Source: Priapulus caudatus (lineage: Eukaryota > Priapulida > Priapulimorpha > Priapulimorphida > Priapulidae). From it: a stretch of DNA of 28,999 nt. Where the stretch lies: assembly GCF_000485595.1 (NCBI RefSeq), contig NW_014577395.1, forward strand, positions 1-28,999, read 5' to 3'. How positions within the stretch are numbered: the first letter of the stretch is position 1; each line of letters starts with the position of its first letter. Under the pieces are notes generated by a model, which saw only the letters and a program-made list of their open reading frames with translations, was not told the origin of the DNA and searched no databases. Below, one piece after another: positions 9,813 to 17,725 of the stretch. The position numbers and the translations under genes are program-made.

Positions 9813-11444
9813 CGCACACGCACACTCACACACACACATTCCCTGTCCCCCCCTGGATTTGCGCCCCTGGTGTGTGGGCGTTCGTCTCTGTGCGTCTGTG
9901 TGCGGGCTCTGTGTGGGCGTGTGTGGGAGTGCGCGTGTGCGTGCGCGTGCGAGTGTGTGTGCGTGCGTGTGCGTGCCGCTGCGCGTGCGTGCGTATGTGT
10001 GCGTGCGTGTGCGTCCGCGCTCGGGCTCCGCCTTCGAGTTCCGGTGTTACCTAATTCGATCCCCCCCGCAAAACTCGCTGGTTACGGGCCTGTACAACTG
10101 CATAAAATATTAGTGTTTTTCAAGTTGGTGTAATCAGTGATATATCCACTGTGAGGTGAGACTATATTTCGCTTTTTTTCACGGATTGAGTGTTTCTGAG
10201 CAAGAATCTCGCAACTAATCCTTTAATGCCCTTTTCGCAACACTGACAACTCAGAGCTGCCTCTCACTCGTGCTAGGCAGATATGTCGGTCAGCTGTGTT
10301 GGTGCCCACTAAAACCTGTCTCTGTGTATTTCAGACAAGCAGGATGCAGACAGGCTTGGAGCTCAGGTGGAGGCAGCCGTGTCGCTGCTGTCGGATTACA
10401 ATGGTCGTCTGTACGCTGAACTGGAAGAGAGGCGCCATGTTTCACGCATGCTAGGTGCTTTCATATCTGCTCAACGGCAACACCTCGATGACTCGCAAAA
10501 GTTGCTGCAGGTAATGTGTGTGTATGCATGCATACGTGTGTGTGAGGGTTAATGTTGTTGAGAGGGTCTATGTTCCCTAGGGTACTGCCGGAACGTACCT
10601 TGGGTACGGCCCGGTATACCGGAACGTACCCTGGCTACAGTCCGGTATACCGGAACGTACCCTGGTACTATCTAATATGCCGGACCGTACCTCGCCTACT
10701 TCACTAACGAGTTTAGGGAGTTGCCTACGCCTACTCCCTAACCCTAACCCTAACCCTAACCATATCAGATAGTTACCAGGGTATGTTCCGGTATACCGGA
10801 CCGTACCCAGGGTACGTTCTGGCAGTACCCTGGGGGACATAGACCCTATGAGCGATAATGTTTGTGCATGCATGCGTGCCAGGGTAAAAAATACACGGGA
10901 GCGATGCGCGATGCGCTCTTCAAACCTCCGAAATCGCTCCCGTGAGGCTCAAAATAGCTCCCGTAAAATTTTTGACGAGAGCTATATTTTCCACAGACTT
11001 GAAAAAGAGCTCACGTGAAAAAAAAGTAATTTTTTCTCTGATGCATCTGCATTATGCCATTATAATTAAAAGTGAAACAACCGCTGAATTGCACAGCTGA
11101 CGACTGCAAACCAACGTTAAAAAATGTTCATCTGGCTCCCAACATTTAGCAAGTTCTCTATCACAATTTTTTGCAAGTTTTCTCAGTAGATTGATCGTAT
11201 TTTACAAATGTAGGCATGAAGAATGTACTCTACGGTAATGTGATGCCTATACACATTAAAATGCTTTAATTTAAAATCGTGTTTTGGTGTTTTATAGGAA
11301 TGGAAGAAAAAACTAGAGAGTGTAATAAATGTGCGCAAGGAGCTCAAATCACATCTACAAAACCTGCCTGACCTCACGTTGCTGCCAGATGTCACCGGTG
11401 GATTAGCACCACTGCCATCTGCTGGTGACCTTTTCAGTCTCTGA
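1333..11444 (+). CDS. RPRD1: RPRD1, RNA polymerase II CTD-binding protein (CREPT/p15RS family)
   Basis: I join eight exons: 1333-1483, 3454-3583, 3751-3866, 4612-4695, 5207-5334, 5670-5796, 10335-10510 and 11298-11444. All introns are GT-AG and phases match throughout, giving 352 aa against about 326 in human RPRD1B. Residues 1 to about 132 form the CTD-interaction domain (CID), with family motifs QTLSLWLIHHRKHA, YLANDVIQNSKKKGPEF and IWEERGVY. Residues about 133-203 are a basic/acidic linker with KKRK-type clusters. Residues 204-352 are the family coiled-coil dimer domain, including ASGDAAVREKIASLP, YNGRL and the C-terminal VTGGLAPLPSAGDLFS. Family members bind phosphorylated CTD heptads as dimers and recruit RPAP2 phosphatase in the nucleus. 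The C-terminus is closer to RPRD1B than to RPRD1A; a single pre-duplication invertebrate gene is my inference. Intron 6 is swollen by transposons. Confidence 0.95.
1542..1729. mobile_element. 188-bp TIR element with 5-bp TSD in intron 1
   Basis: The left end CAAGGGCGTGTACAG and right end CTGTACACGCCCCTG are inverted with one mismatch. Long G and C runs sit just inside both ends. TTACC flanks both sides (1537-1541 and 1730-1734). There is no coding capacity; a 76-codon frame through it is a by-product of the G/C runs. Confidence 0.85.
2039..2204. repeat. Compound (CA)n/(CT)n microsatellite
   Basis: CA repeats at 2039-2066, mixed CA and CT tracts, then a pure (CT)n run from about 2142 to 2188 and a short CA tract. 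Reading frames in both directions are repeat translations and not genes. Confidence 0.95.
2534..2764. mobile_element. 231-bp TIR element, intron 1
   Basis: The left end GCAGTGGCTGGAGGTACGGC and the reverse complement of the right end GCTGTGGCTACGGATACGGC match at about 20 of 25 positions. GTTCTTAAAA flanks both sides (2523-2532 and 2765-2774). A second inverted copy of the left end, ctgccgtacctccagcc, lies at 2708-2724, so the right end may be duplicated. The aggttctta motif recurs elsewhere nearby (2456, 2779), which weakens the TSD reading. Confidence 0.6.
3454..3583 (+). CDS. RPRD1: RPRD1 exon 2 (CID core)
   Basis: The acceptor is tgtattttcag|CACC and the donor is GCGAG|GTATGT (phase 1 in, phase 2 out). 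It encodes RKLTLMYLANDVIQNSKKK and GPEFNKAFLDV, the most conserved segment of the CID. Confidence 0.95.
3751..3866 (+). CDS. RPRD1: RPRD1 exon 3 (end of CID)
   Basis: The acceptor is atattttcag|TGATTG and the donor GATG|GTGAGC. It encodes the helix VMRIVRIWEERGVYDATF and a short tail. The preceding intron is only 167 bp. Confidence 0.93.
3867..4611 (+). other. RPRD1 intron 3, no feature seen
   Basis: AT-rich intron of 745 bp. I see no transposon ends, RNA gene or conserved coding segment apart from the optional exon 4 extension at 4570-4611. Confidence 0.6.
4612..4695 (+). CDS. RPRD1: RPRD1 exon 4 (linker, basic)
   Basis: Donor AGAG|GTAGTG. The linker is poorly conserved between species, so this exon rests on phase and context more than similarity. 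It encodes a Thr-rich and then Lys/Arg-rich stretch ending KQHRKQKKHKR, a possible nuclear localisation signal. An alternative acceptor after ccag at 4569 would start the exon at 4570 and add 14 in-frame residues. Confidence 0.7.
4696..5206 (+). other. RPRD1 intron 4, no feature seen
   Basis: 511-bp AT-rich intron with no recognisable repeat or gene. Intron 5 (5335-5669) is likewise featureless. Confidence 0.6.
5207..5334 (+). CDS. RPRD1: RPRD1 exon 5 (linker)
   Basis: The acceptor is ctgtcttccag|AAAA and the donor GAT|GTGAGT, phase 0. It encodes a Pro/Ser-rich stretch, TKKRKLEE, and an acidic segment leading to the C-terminal domain. KKRK is similar to the basic patch in the same place in vertebrate relatives. 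Confidence 0.85.
5670..5796 (+). CDS. RPRD1: RPRD1 exon 6 (start of dimerisation domain)
   Basis: The acceptor is ttttcctgcag|GCAGAT and the donor AAAG|GTGCGT, phase 0 in and 1 out. It encodes ELVRALEQLEQSASGDAAV and REKIASLPPEVSDISLLEKL, strongly matching the RPRD1 C-terminal domain. Confidence 0.95.
5797..6422 (+). other. RPRD1 intron 6, part left of the transposon
   Basis: About 620 bp of ordinary intron. Apart from a small palindrome (gagctcgttaagctc, near 5956), nothing is recognisable. Confidence 0.5.
6685..7000. mobile_element. Foldback element with telomere-like core, diverged copy
   Basis: The left part agggtctaatgtcgcccagg plus actgccggaacgtac is mirrored on the right by gtacgttcgcggcagtaac and ggggacataagacgcct. 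The loop holds degenerate TTAGG/TTAGGG-like units (about 6790-6865). It is the same family as 10563-10847 but more decayed. Confidence 0.75.
7195..8830 (+). mobile_element. Penelope-like retroelement relic (RT plus GIY-YIG endonuclease)
   Basis: No long open frame survives, but translated fragments in shifting frames follow a Penelope-like element protein in order. These are ELAEELKTDIV (about 7273), IIKSRPGADKTLNE (about 7394), NLTTDDIIELLT (about 7441), EAAMGS followed in other frames by VSP and IVANL (about 7541-7592), and the YxDD site (7672-7683). Next come IAFLDIT-like (about 7800), HKLSVVTRRLLDR (about 7941), ITESEDRKLKR (about 7994), and KRKPPRENAKT (8126). A segment resembling the C-terminal endonuclease part follows (IDWEN near 8552, IWMRRKTTQSMHRREGG near 8627). 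The element is truncated at its 5' side before RT motif A. The catalytic YxDD has lost one base and there are many stops and frameshifts, so it is inactive. Assignment rests on remembered family patterns. Confidence 0.8.
8831..9164. other. Unassigned stretch between relics
   Basis: About 330 bp with no recognisable ends or coding similarity. The reverse-strand open frame of 104 codons here has no family features and is not called. Confidence 0.4.
9172..9496. mobile_element. 325-bp TIR element with 7-bp TSD
   Basis: The left end CAGGGCTGCCA and right end TTGGCAGCCCTG are inverted. AAGTACT flanks both sides (9165-9171 and 9497-9503). Inside are several repeats of ctcacgc and caatatctcacgcacag. 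It has no transposase and is nested within the 6423-10092 interval. Confidence 0.8.
9774..10018. repeat. (CA)n and (GTGC)n microsatellites with one orphan TIR end
   Basis: CA/GCAC repeats at 9774-9838 and GTGC/GT repeats at about 9868-10018 flank CCTGGATTTGCGCCCCTG (9852-9869). The latter has the layout of a right-hand end of a CAGGGGCG-type TIR element whose partner is not seen. Open frames on both strands are repeat translations. Confidence 0.8.
10335..10510 (+). CDS. RPRD1: RPRD1 exon 7 (coiled coil)
   Basis: The acceptor is tgtatttcag|ACAAGC and the donor CTGCAG|GTAATG. It encodes the heptad-rich segment with LLSDYNGRLYAELEERR, the family's dimerising helix. It lies 4.5 kb from exon 6 because of the transposon-filled intron. 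Confidence 0.95.
10563..10847. mobile_element. Foldback element with telomere-repeat core, intron 7
   Basis: The left arm starts agggtctatgttccctaggg and continues actgccggaacgtacc. The right arm ends with its reverse complement (acgttctggcagtaccctgg, gggacatagaccct). Arms are at least 60 bp, with inner ggtataccgg palindromes. The loop holds (CCCTAA) repeats at 10736-10762. No clear TSD. No coding capacity. Confidence 0.85.
10894..10944. repeat. Short inverted repeat
   Basis: CACGGGAGCGAT (10894-10905) is repeated inverted at 10933-10944, and gctcccgt recurs at 10953. It is probably a fragment of a small dispersed element within intron 7. Confidence 0.5.
11298..11444 (+). CDS. RPRD1: RPRD1 exon 8 (C-terminus)
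   Basis: The acceptor is gttttatag|GAATGG. It encodes VRKELKSHLQNLPDLTLLP and VTGGLAPLPSAGDLFSL followed by TGA, the diagnostic RPRD1 tail. Confidence 0.95.
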   Translation, partial: EWKKKLESVINVRKELKSHLQNLPDLTLLPDVTGGLAPLPSAGDLFSL

Positions 11445-12500
11445 AATGCAGTATTTCCCACGCAGTATAGTGTACATACATGTGTCAAAATATTGTTTGT
11501 ATAATTTGCATAATATTATTTGGTGTCCTGGTTGTGAATCAGAGTCATCGATCCTTGTTTTAAAATATGTCCACTATTTTTAATGGACTCTGCGCTTTTC
11601 TGCAAAATGATATGTATGATCTATAGTCTGATGTTACTTATGAAATGTTAGCTTACATTGTTAAAAGGAGGCACTGATGCACCTTTAGATTATGTTAGTT
11701 AAGGTCAGGGGATTGCAATTTGATTAGGTCCACTATCCAGCAACATCTTACAAGACTATACCAGTTCATTCAAGAAATAGTTTTGTATGCCTTATATATG
11801 TGTTTGTTAATTTGAGTAACTGTTCTCTGAAGCATGATTGGCCATTACTGGTTCTTTATTAATATATCTGGGCTCTTATGGACAAGTTATTAGTGTGTTG
11901 AAAAAGTGTTGATTATACACATCGCTTGGTATTTTTATCTGAATGATAGTAGTTAGTATCAAGGTCCGTTTTGCAGAAACATCTGTATGTATATATATAA
12001 ATGTGCGCATATGCATCTACCAAACACAGACAGACAATGTTTTGCTATAGTAAATATCTTGAGTTTTAAAACTTGCCTTACATTCAATGTGTCATTTTGT
12101 CTTTTATTTGTAAGTTGCACATTTTAACAGCATTAATATTTGTTCTATTTTCTGTAAAGCTATTCGTTTTTATCCACCATATCTCATAATCGCTCTATAG
12201 CTCTCTTCTCTATTCTAAATTGAATGTCCATAATTTTATGTTCAATGTGTGATCATAGAGTGAGGCACGAAAAAGCCCTTATTACCCGAAAAAGCCTGAA
12301 ATTACCCTTGTTACGTACCTTTGCAGAATTCTTGGGGTCCGTGACTCTGAGGTACAGTGATAATATAGTCAGGACTAGAGATGTGCTTAAACTTGAAAGC
12401 GTAGGGTGGGTCACGTTTTATCTAAAACGAACGAAAATGGAAGCAAAGAGATAGAGGTGGAGCAATTAGGAACAGTGTTGAATTAAGATAGCCTGCAGCA
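11445..12500 (+). other. 3' UTR and downstream region of RPRD1
   Basis: About 1 kb of AT-rich DNA after the stop codon. The first canonical AATAAA I find downstream is near 12524, which lies inside the LINE relic, so the true poly(A) site is unresolved. Confidence 0.4.
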
Positions 12501-12984
12501 CCTCATATATGGTTCTACAATGCTAATAAATCTCCCCAAATCAGCTCTTGATATAAACTAAACAGACTACATAACTATGCTCTACGCATAATAAAAGGTT
12601 ATTCCCACAAAAATGCTACATCATACCGACAGGCAGGACCAGCATCTAGAATCGGAAATCAGCTAAAAGTGCCTCCAATAGAATACCTAATTAAATACCA
12701 CACAGTTTATATACAAATACATCCACCACCTTAGCAACCCACTCAGAATTAAGTAATCTCCTACCATAACAGTGACAAATATTGCACTAAATTCAAGGAC
12801 AAAGAAATTAATACAAATTAACAAATAATATGGATGGCCACAACTCACTAAAGAAGCTAACCAATGGAATAGACTACCATTGGACACAATAAAACGCTCT
12901 TCGCTTAGCATATTTAAAACGTTGTTTAAAAATACAATTTTAGCAACAGTAGATAATAATGAATTTATTATTACGTATTCTGAC
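12501..12984 (+). mobile_element. Decayed LINE 3' fragment (CR1/L2/Jockey-like), plus strand
   Basis: Broken frames translate to the classic end of a non-LTR ORF2: KLNRLHNYALRIIKG (about 12556-12600), VPPIEYLIKYHTVYI, and near the end WNRLPLDTIKRSSLSIFK (from 12865). Stops interrupt it and no reverse transcriptase core remains. The 3' end runs directly into the GT/CG minisatellite at about 12985. Confidence 0.8.
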
Positions 12985-13636
12985 TGAATGTGTGCGTGCG
13001 TACGTGTGTGCGTGCGTGCGTACGTGCGTGTGTGCGTGCGTGCCTGCGTACGTGTGTGCGTACGTGTGTGCGTGCGTGCGGTAGTGTGTGCGTGCGCGCG
13101 TTGCGTGGTCGTACCGTTCGCGTGCGTTGCGTAGTGTGTGCGTGCGTACGTTGTGCGTGGTGCATATGTGTGGCGTGCCGTGCGGTTACGTGTGTGCGCT
13201 GCGTTCGTACGTGTGTGCGGTGCGTGCGTATATACGGTAGTGAGTACGTGCGTGCGTACGGTGGCGTGCGTGCCGTTACGTGTGTGGGTGGTATGTGTTG
13301 CGTACGTGCGTGCGTGACGTGTGTGGTGCGTACGTGTTTGCGTGCGTGCGTACGGCCTGTGGTGCGGCGGACGTGCCGTGCGTCGTATGTGCGTACGTGT
13401 GTGCTGCGTGCGGTACGTGCTGTCGCGTTTGCGTGCGACGTGTATGTGCGTACGTGTGTGCGTGCGTGCGTACGTGTGTGCGTGCGTGCGTACGTGTGTG
13501 CGTGCGTGCGTATATACGTGTGTGCGTACGTGCGCGCGTACGTGTGTGCGTGCGGACGTGTGTGCATGCGTGTGTACGTGTGTGCGTGCGTGCGTACGTG
13601 TGTGTGTGCGTGCGTGCGTACGTGTGTGCGTGCGTG
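12985..13636. repeat. GT/CG-rich minisatellite, 20-bp unit
   Basis: The clearest unit is GCGTACGTGTGTGCGTGCGT (20 bp), seen in nearly perfect tandem at about 13445-13512. Elsewhere the array is degenerate (about 13080-13440). It alternates purine and pyrimidine almost throughout. Open frames of up to 248 codons here are low-complexity artefacts. Confidence 0.9.
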
Positions 13637-14522
13637 CTTCTACTTCTACTTCTACTTCTATACTGGACAGTCCGTAAGAAATAAACGTCCAGGGAGTGCG
13701 CGAAGAACTCCAGGTGCACGTGAGAGATTTGCATAGAATATTTTTTTAATGTAGACAGTAATGTGTTCCAGAGATCGAGGCTTCTCTGGGCCAGGCACTC
13801 ATTACTGAGTGCGACTAGCATACGGCAATAGGCTGTTGCGAGCTGTTGTAGTTGCCCAGTCGGAGATGCGTTTCACTTCCTCGAGGTGGTATAACAACGA
13901 AGCTGCCTGACTCAATGTTTTTCCAGAGGGACCCAGTGAATTGCTGTGCTGTTGGACTAGTGAGTAGTGACTCCGGTAGCAGATTCCAGCTTCTGATTAT
14001 TCTAGGAAAGAAGCTGAACCTGTACCCATCTGTTCGGGTTCTGATGTTGTTGTATGTAAGCTGGTGTGTGCCGCGGCATATGCTGGTGCTTTTGGTGAGG
14101 AAGGATGGAATGTCGACTGCTGCCTGTCCGTTGATTACATTCCAGAATAGGGTCTGTCGGTTGACAAACCTGCGTTCCTGCAAGGAGGGCCATTGTAGGT
14201 CTGCGATCATTTGTGTAACACTCTCAGTTTGCTGGTAATTCCCCGTTACGAAGCGCGCTGCTCGTCTTTGCACTTTCTCCAGGGAGGTGATATCCTTCTG
14301 TGTGTGTGGATCCCAGACACTACTTGCATACTCGAGGCTCGGCCTCACGTATGCTTTGTATGCCATCTCCTTGACAGGTTCTGGGCATCCTACAAGGTTC
14401 CTGCGGATGAAATTTAGGGCCCCGGTTGCCTTCCCTTTCGACCGACTGATGTGGGTAGACCAAGAGAGGTCATCAGTGAGCTCCACGCCGAGGTAGAGTT
14501 GATGTTCCTCCTTTTTGAGCTT
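13637..14522 (-). mobile_element. 5'-truncated LINE 3' end (CR1/L2/Jockey-like)
   Basis: On the minus strand about 235 codons remain open to a stop at 13815. They show non-LTR post-RT motifs YLGVELTDDLSWSTHI, AYVRPSLEYASSVWDPHTQK, KVQRRAARFV and SFFPRIIRSWNLLPESL. The palm (YxDD) is missing, so the copy begins in the thumb region. After the stop, about 150 bp of 3' UTR ends in a tail of TAGAAG-type 6-bp units (13637-13662). Minisatellite of the same kind lies on both sides, so the LINE inserted into the array. The open frame suggests a younger copy than the plus-strand LINE fragment. Confidence 0.88.
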
Positions 14523-14604
14523 CGTGTGTGCGTGCGTGCGTGGGTGCGTACGTGTGTGCGTGCGTGCGTGCGTGCGTGCGTGCGTACGTGTGTGCGTGCG
14601 TGCC
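14523..14604. repeat. Distal part of the split minisatellite
   Basis: GTGCGTGCGT/GTACGTGTGT units resume immediately at the 5'-truncated end of the LINE copy. This is the far side of the interrupted array. Confidence 0.85.
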
Positions 14605-15665
14605 ATTTCTCTACTCCTTCTATTATTGTCATCTTACTCCCCCGCAAAGCTGTTTTATTTCAGCCGTTGAATACTCAGCTGCGAGCCGAACGTTCTCGGT
14701 TGAGCACAACATAATATACATTCTCATGATTCTGTTTTTGGGTTCTCAAAAACTAGTAGTAGTATAAAAGATTTTTCATTTGGACTGTTTTTACTTTTAG
14801 TCGCGGTGTGGCAGCACTGATCAGAAAAGAAGCTTGTTGATTATTGCCATAGACTCATAACCTCATGATAAGGATCTTAAGATATTCCTAGTCAGTATGA
14901 TTATCAAATAAGCCTTATCGTTATATCATATGTGATTATGATTATGTGATATGCAGAACGTATAGTCTGCGAATAGTATACGCTAGCTATAGTTACTAGA
15001 GCTAGTCGCCCTCTAAACCGACCAGGCTCTCCGACTGTTACACGGCGTAGGAGTGTTACTGTTTATAGTTATGTTATGTTCTCATACTTGTCGGTGTCCA
15101 CTACGCTGGATATGTTACTCGTACTCGTAGGATGTTACTGTTACACACCTCTCGCCAACGTAGTGTTAAGCGAGAAGGGAACTTGTGGCTAGTCGCCCCT
15201 AGCCTAGTACTAGTAGTAGTACTAGTAGGGCCTAGCTAGGTGCCTTAGAATTTTCAGGACAATGGTACTTTAGCCTAGTACCCTTCCCAGTCGGGCGCTT
15301 CGTGCCCTTGAGCTCGCATGATTCGCCCCCCCCCCTACTCCCTAGCCCTAGTCATTGTAATTATTCATAGTAATAGTAGTGAGTAGTGTTTGATCTAGTT
15401 TGTAGCATGCTGCGCCTGGCGCTAGAAATAGTATTACTATTAGTATAGTATTAGTAGTATAGCCTACAGACTGCAAATTTGATCCTGCATGAAAACTGCC
15501 TGGCCCTGGCACAGGCACGTGGGACAGAGTTGGTAAAAACTGAGAATAATATGAACGCGGCATATTCACAAAAACTACCCGTTTATTACGCTTCCACTGT
15601 TGTGTCACTGTATATCAACTTGCTTTCACAAAAACTGATGTAGAACTAGCCGCTCCCGCCACTCG
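14605..15665. other. Intergenic region, no gene seen
   Basis: About 1 kb of intergenic DNA. It has small direct and inverted repeats of tagtactagtag (15208-15230) and a G/C run near 15327-15336 that may be a degraded TIR element end. Nothing coding is supported. Confidence 0.5.
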
Positions 15666-15677
15666 CCATTGGGATTG

Positions 15678-17204
15678 GGTAAGACTAATCCCTGGGCACT
15701 CTGTGAGGGTGAACCCACAGTGTAGGGGTGGTCGAGTAGGGTAGGGTCGGGTAGGGTATAGGCCTAACTCTAACTCTAACCCTAACCAGTGCTCAATTTT
15801 AAGGTTTTTTTTGGGTTGTCCGGAGGACAACCAAGAGAGTAGCATATGGTTGTCCCTCAAGAGTTTTGGTTGTCCGGATATTATTTAAAGGGACAGTAGC
15901 CTCTAGGATTTTACTGCATACAACTGTACTTACTGTATAACAAATCGTCTATACCCGCACGTATTTGTTACCAGATACCTAATTTAATTGTTATAATTAA
16001 TTACACATCAACGCTACGAAATTTGAACGGCGCCATGGCACCCGCGACCGTGCTGCCACCCCGAAAAAGTTGCGTATTTGACAATTTATTTTTCGCGTTA
16101 CAGACCGAGGGCTAATCACAAAAGTGCAATTATATTTAGTACCTAAATGCTATTTACCGAACGATATTCATTTTTAGGGCAAATCTATCCATATTATAAT
16201 TGAAAACTATATGTCGTTTATAAGATATTACAATCCTTTTGCTTTTAAATGAATAAATAAGAAACACCCTCGGTCTGTAGCCTTGGCTGGAAATGGTGTG
16301 CGTAACTTATCAGATCGTGCGCTTGAGTGGGCGCCACCGCTCGTTGTAATCAAACTGTAGTCGTTAGTTTTAAAACATTAAAAAAAAATTTCTAATGGTG
16401 ATTGAACATGAAACTTTTTATGTAGCGTAATTATAACCTAAATTAGCTGAAAATAACCCTAGAACTAGAGTAAACTCTCCCTTTAACATGTGCTGCATGC
16501 CGCTCTGCTCACGTGATGCTCAGCTGCTGTAAAGCAAAAGGCCTAATCATGTTAATTTGTACGTATTGCAGTGACAGCAGACATGGCCATATCGCATTGT
16601 TTCACTCATTATATGAAGAGAATAAAATATTGGTAATGTGGTAAATGATGCTGGGATCAATGATGTATAATAATAGTTAATTAAAAGTTGCATGAAATTT
16701 ATTTCATAACACTTACATTAAGTTAACTAATGTGTACTAATAGTACTAAATAATACTACTAACATTACTAACATTACTAACACTGTGTCAAGTCACAGAT
16801 GAGTAAAAATTGAAATTGCACGAAAACATTGTGTTAATAATGGTGTTAAAACATTGTGTTAATAACGAAACATTTGTTGTTAAACACGTGATGTGTATAC
16901 TTTTGTATCAAGGAAGCCAGACAATGCGTCTAGACATGTACGTTTGGAGGTATTGTGCAACCCTGGCGTATGTAAAATGAACGCGCGCATTATGAATATA
17001 AAATTTTTATAGAGGTTGGACACCGGACACCACGGAAGCAATTTGTTTAGTGCCCGAGAGAAAATCAGTCGTCACGGATGAACGGACGACTGTTAAATTG
17101 AGCCCTGCTAACCCTATCCTAAACTAACCTAAACCTAACCATACTCTCACCGACCACCCCTACATTGTGGGCTCGCCTCACAGAGTGCCCGGGGATTATC
17201 TTTT
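15678..17204. mobile_element. 1.5-kb element with ~115-bp TIRs and 12-bp flanking repeat
   Basis: The left arm (15678 to about 15802) contains gggcactctgtgag, tgtaggggtggtcg, then telomere-like (CTAACC) units and gctcaatttta. The right arm (about 17093-17204) contains the same landmarks reversed. CCATTGGGATTG occurs exactly at 15666-15677 and 17205-17216, just outside both arms. The interior is AT-rich and has no long reading frame. Twelve bases is long for a DNA transposon TSD, so the superfamily is unknown. Confidence 0.75.
15814..15832. repeat. Perfect 19-bp palindrome ggttgtcc-gga-ggacaacc
   Basis: The GGTTGTCC motif recurs at 15848 and 15868, giving a cluster of four half-copies inside the 1.5-kb element. 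It could be a relic of another small element. Confidence 0.6.
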
Positions 17205-17220
17205 CCATTGGGATTGTGGT

Positions 17221-17245
17221 GTGCTGTGTCGCTAATACAGTAACA

Positions 17246-17302
<57 letters not shown>

Positions 17303-17345
17303 CACTGACTATATATATTATATCAGTGTATTAGCTACACAGCAC
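17221..17345. repeat. Cruciform: (AT)n core with inverted arms
   Basis: The left arm gtgctgtgtcgctaatacag plus acactgatata and right arm tatcagtgtattagctacacagcac are inverted, around a pure (AT)n run at about 17250-17299. The left arm has a small insertion (gtaac) relative to the right. Confidence 0.8.
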
Positions 17346-17445
17346 AATTGTTCATTAATTATGTTATTATTAATTAGTTCATCTGACATAGTCAGATGCA
17401 GCTTGTAGAATCGCCACGATCGTCCGTCCGTCGTGCGTCAACAGT

Positions 17446-17725
17446 GGGCACAAATCTTAACCGCTCGACATACGGTCATGATATTCGGCACAGCGGGGGG
17501 ATCTCAAACCGAGTTGGGATGTCGAAGCTGGGGGTCAAAGGTCAAAGTCAAAGAGGGGTAAAAGAAGGGGAACATTCACTCCTTAATTTAAGGTATAGGG
17601 AGGAAATGCGAATTCGGCACAAATCTAAACGGCTTGACCTAGGCTCGTGATAGTCGGTGTATAGCATCATGTAGGAAAGCCATCACTGTGCCGAATTGGA
17701 GGTCACAGGTCAAAGGTCAATGGGA
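17446..17725. repeat. Tandem duplication of ~168 bp with AGGTCA-like half-sites
   Basis: ggcacaaatct..aac.gct and the following ~40 bases occur at about 17447 and again at about 17616. Each copy ends with clustered half-sites: gggtcaaaggtcaaagtca at about 17534 and aggtcacaggtcaaaggtca at about 17701. The 84-codon open frame (17396-17650) is not supported as a gene. Confidence 0.7.

Larger units (their letters stand above)
6423..10092. mobile_element. TIR-bounded 3.67-kb interval with 5-bp TSD, intron 6
   Basis: The left end CAGGCCCGTAACCAG (6423-6437) and right end CTGGTTACGGGCCTG (10078-10092) are exact reverse complements. Both have GATCCCCCC-type tracts just inside. TACAA flanks both sides (6418-6422 and 10093-10097). 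The bulk of the interior is unrelated nested repeats: a telomere-like foldback element, a Penelope-like relic, a 325-bp TIR element and microsatellites. The founding element was therefore probably short and non-autonomous. No transposase is recognisable. It makes up about 81% of intron 6. Confidence 0.7.

Noticed and set aside
12971-13821. Long open frames on both strands (up to 248 codons) rich in Cys-Val-Arg or Thr-His
   Set aside because: They are translations of the 20-bp GT/CG minisatellite, which lacks stop codons in several frames; composition is wholly low-complexity.
13852-14714. Plus-strand open frames across the minus-strand LINE
   Set aside because: The minus strand reads clear non-LTR retrotransposon motifs; the plus-strand frames are its shadows.
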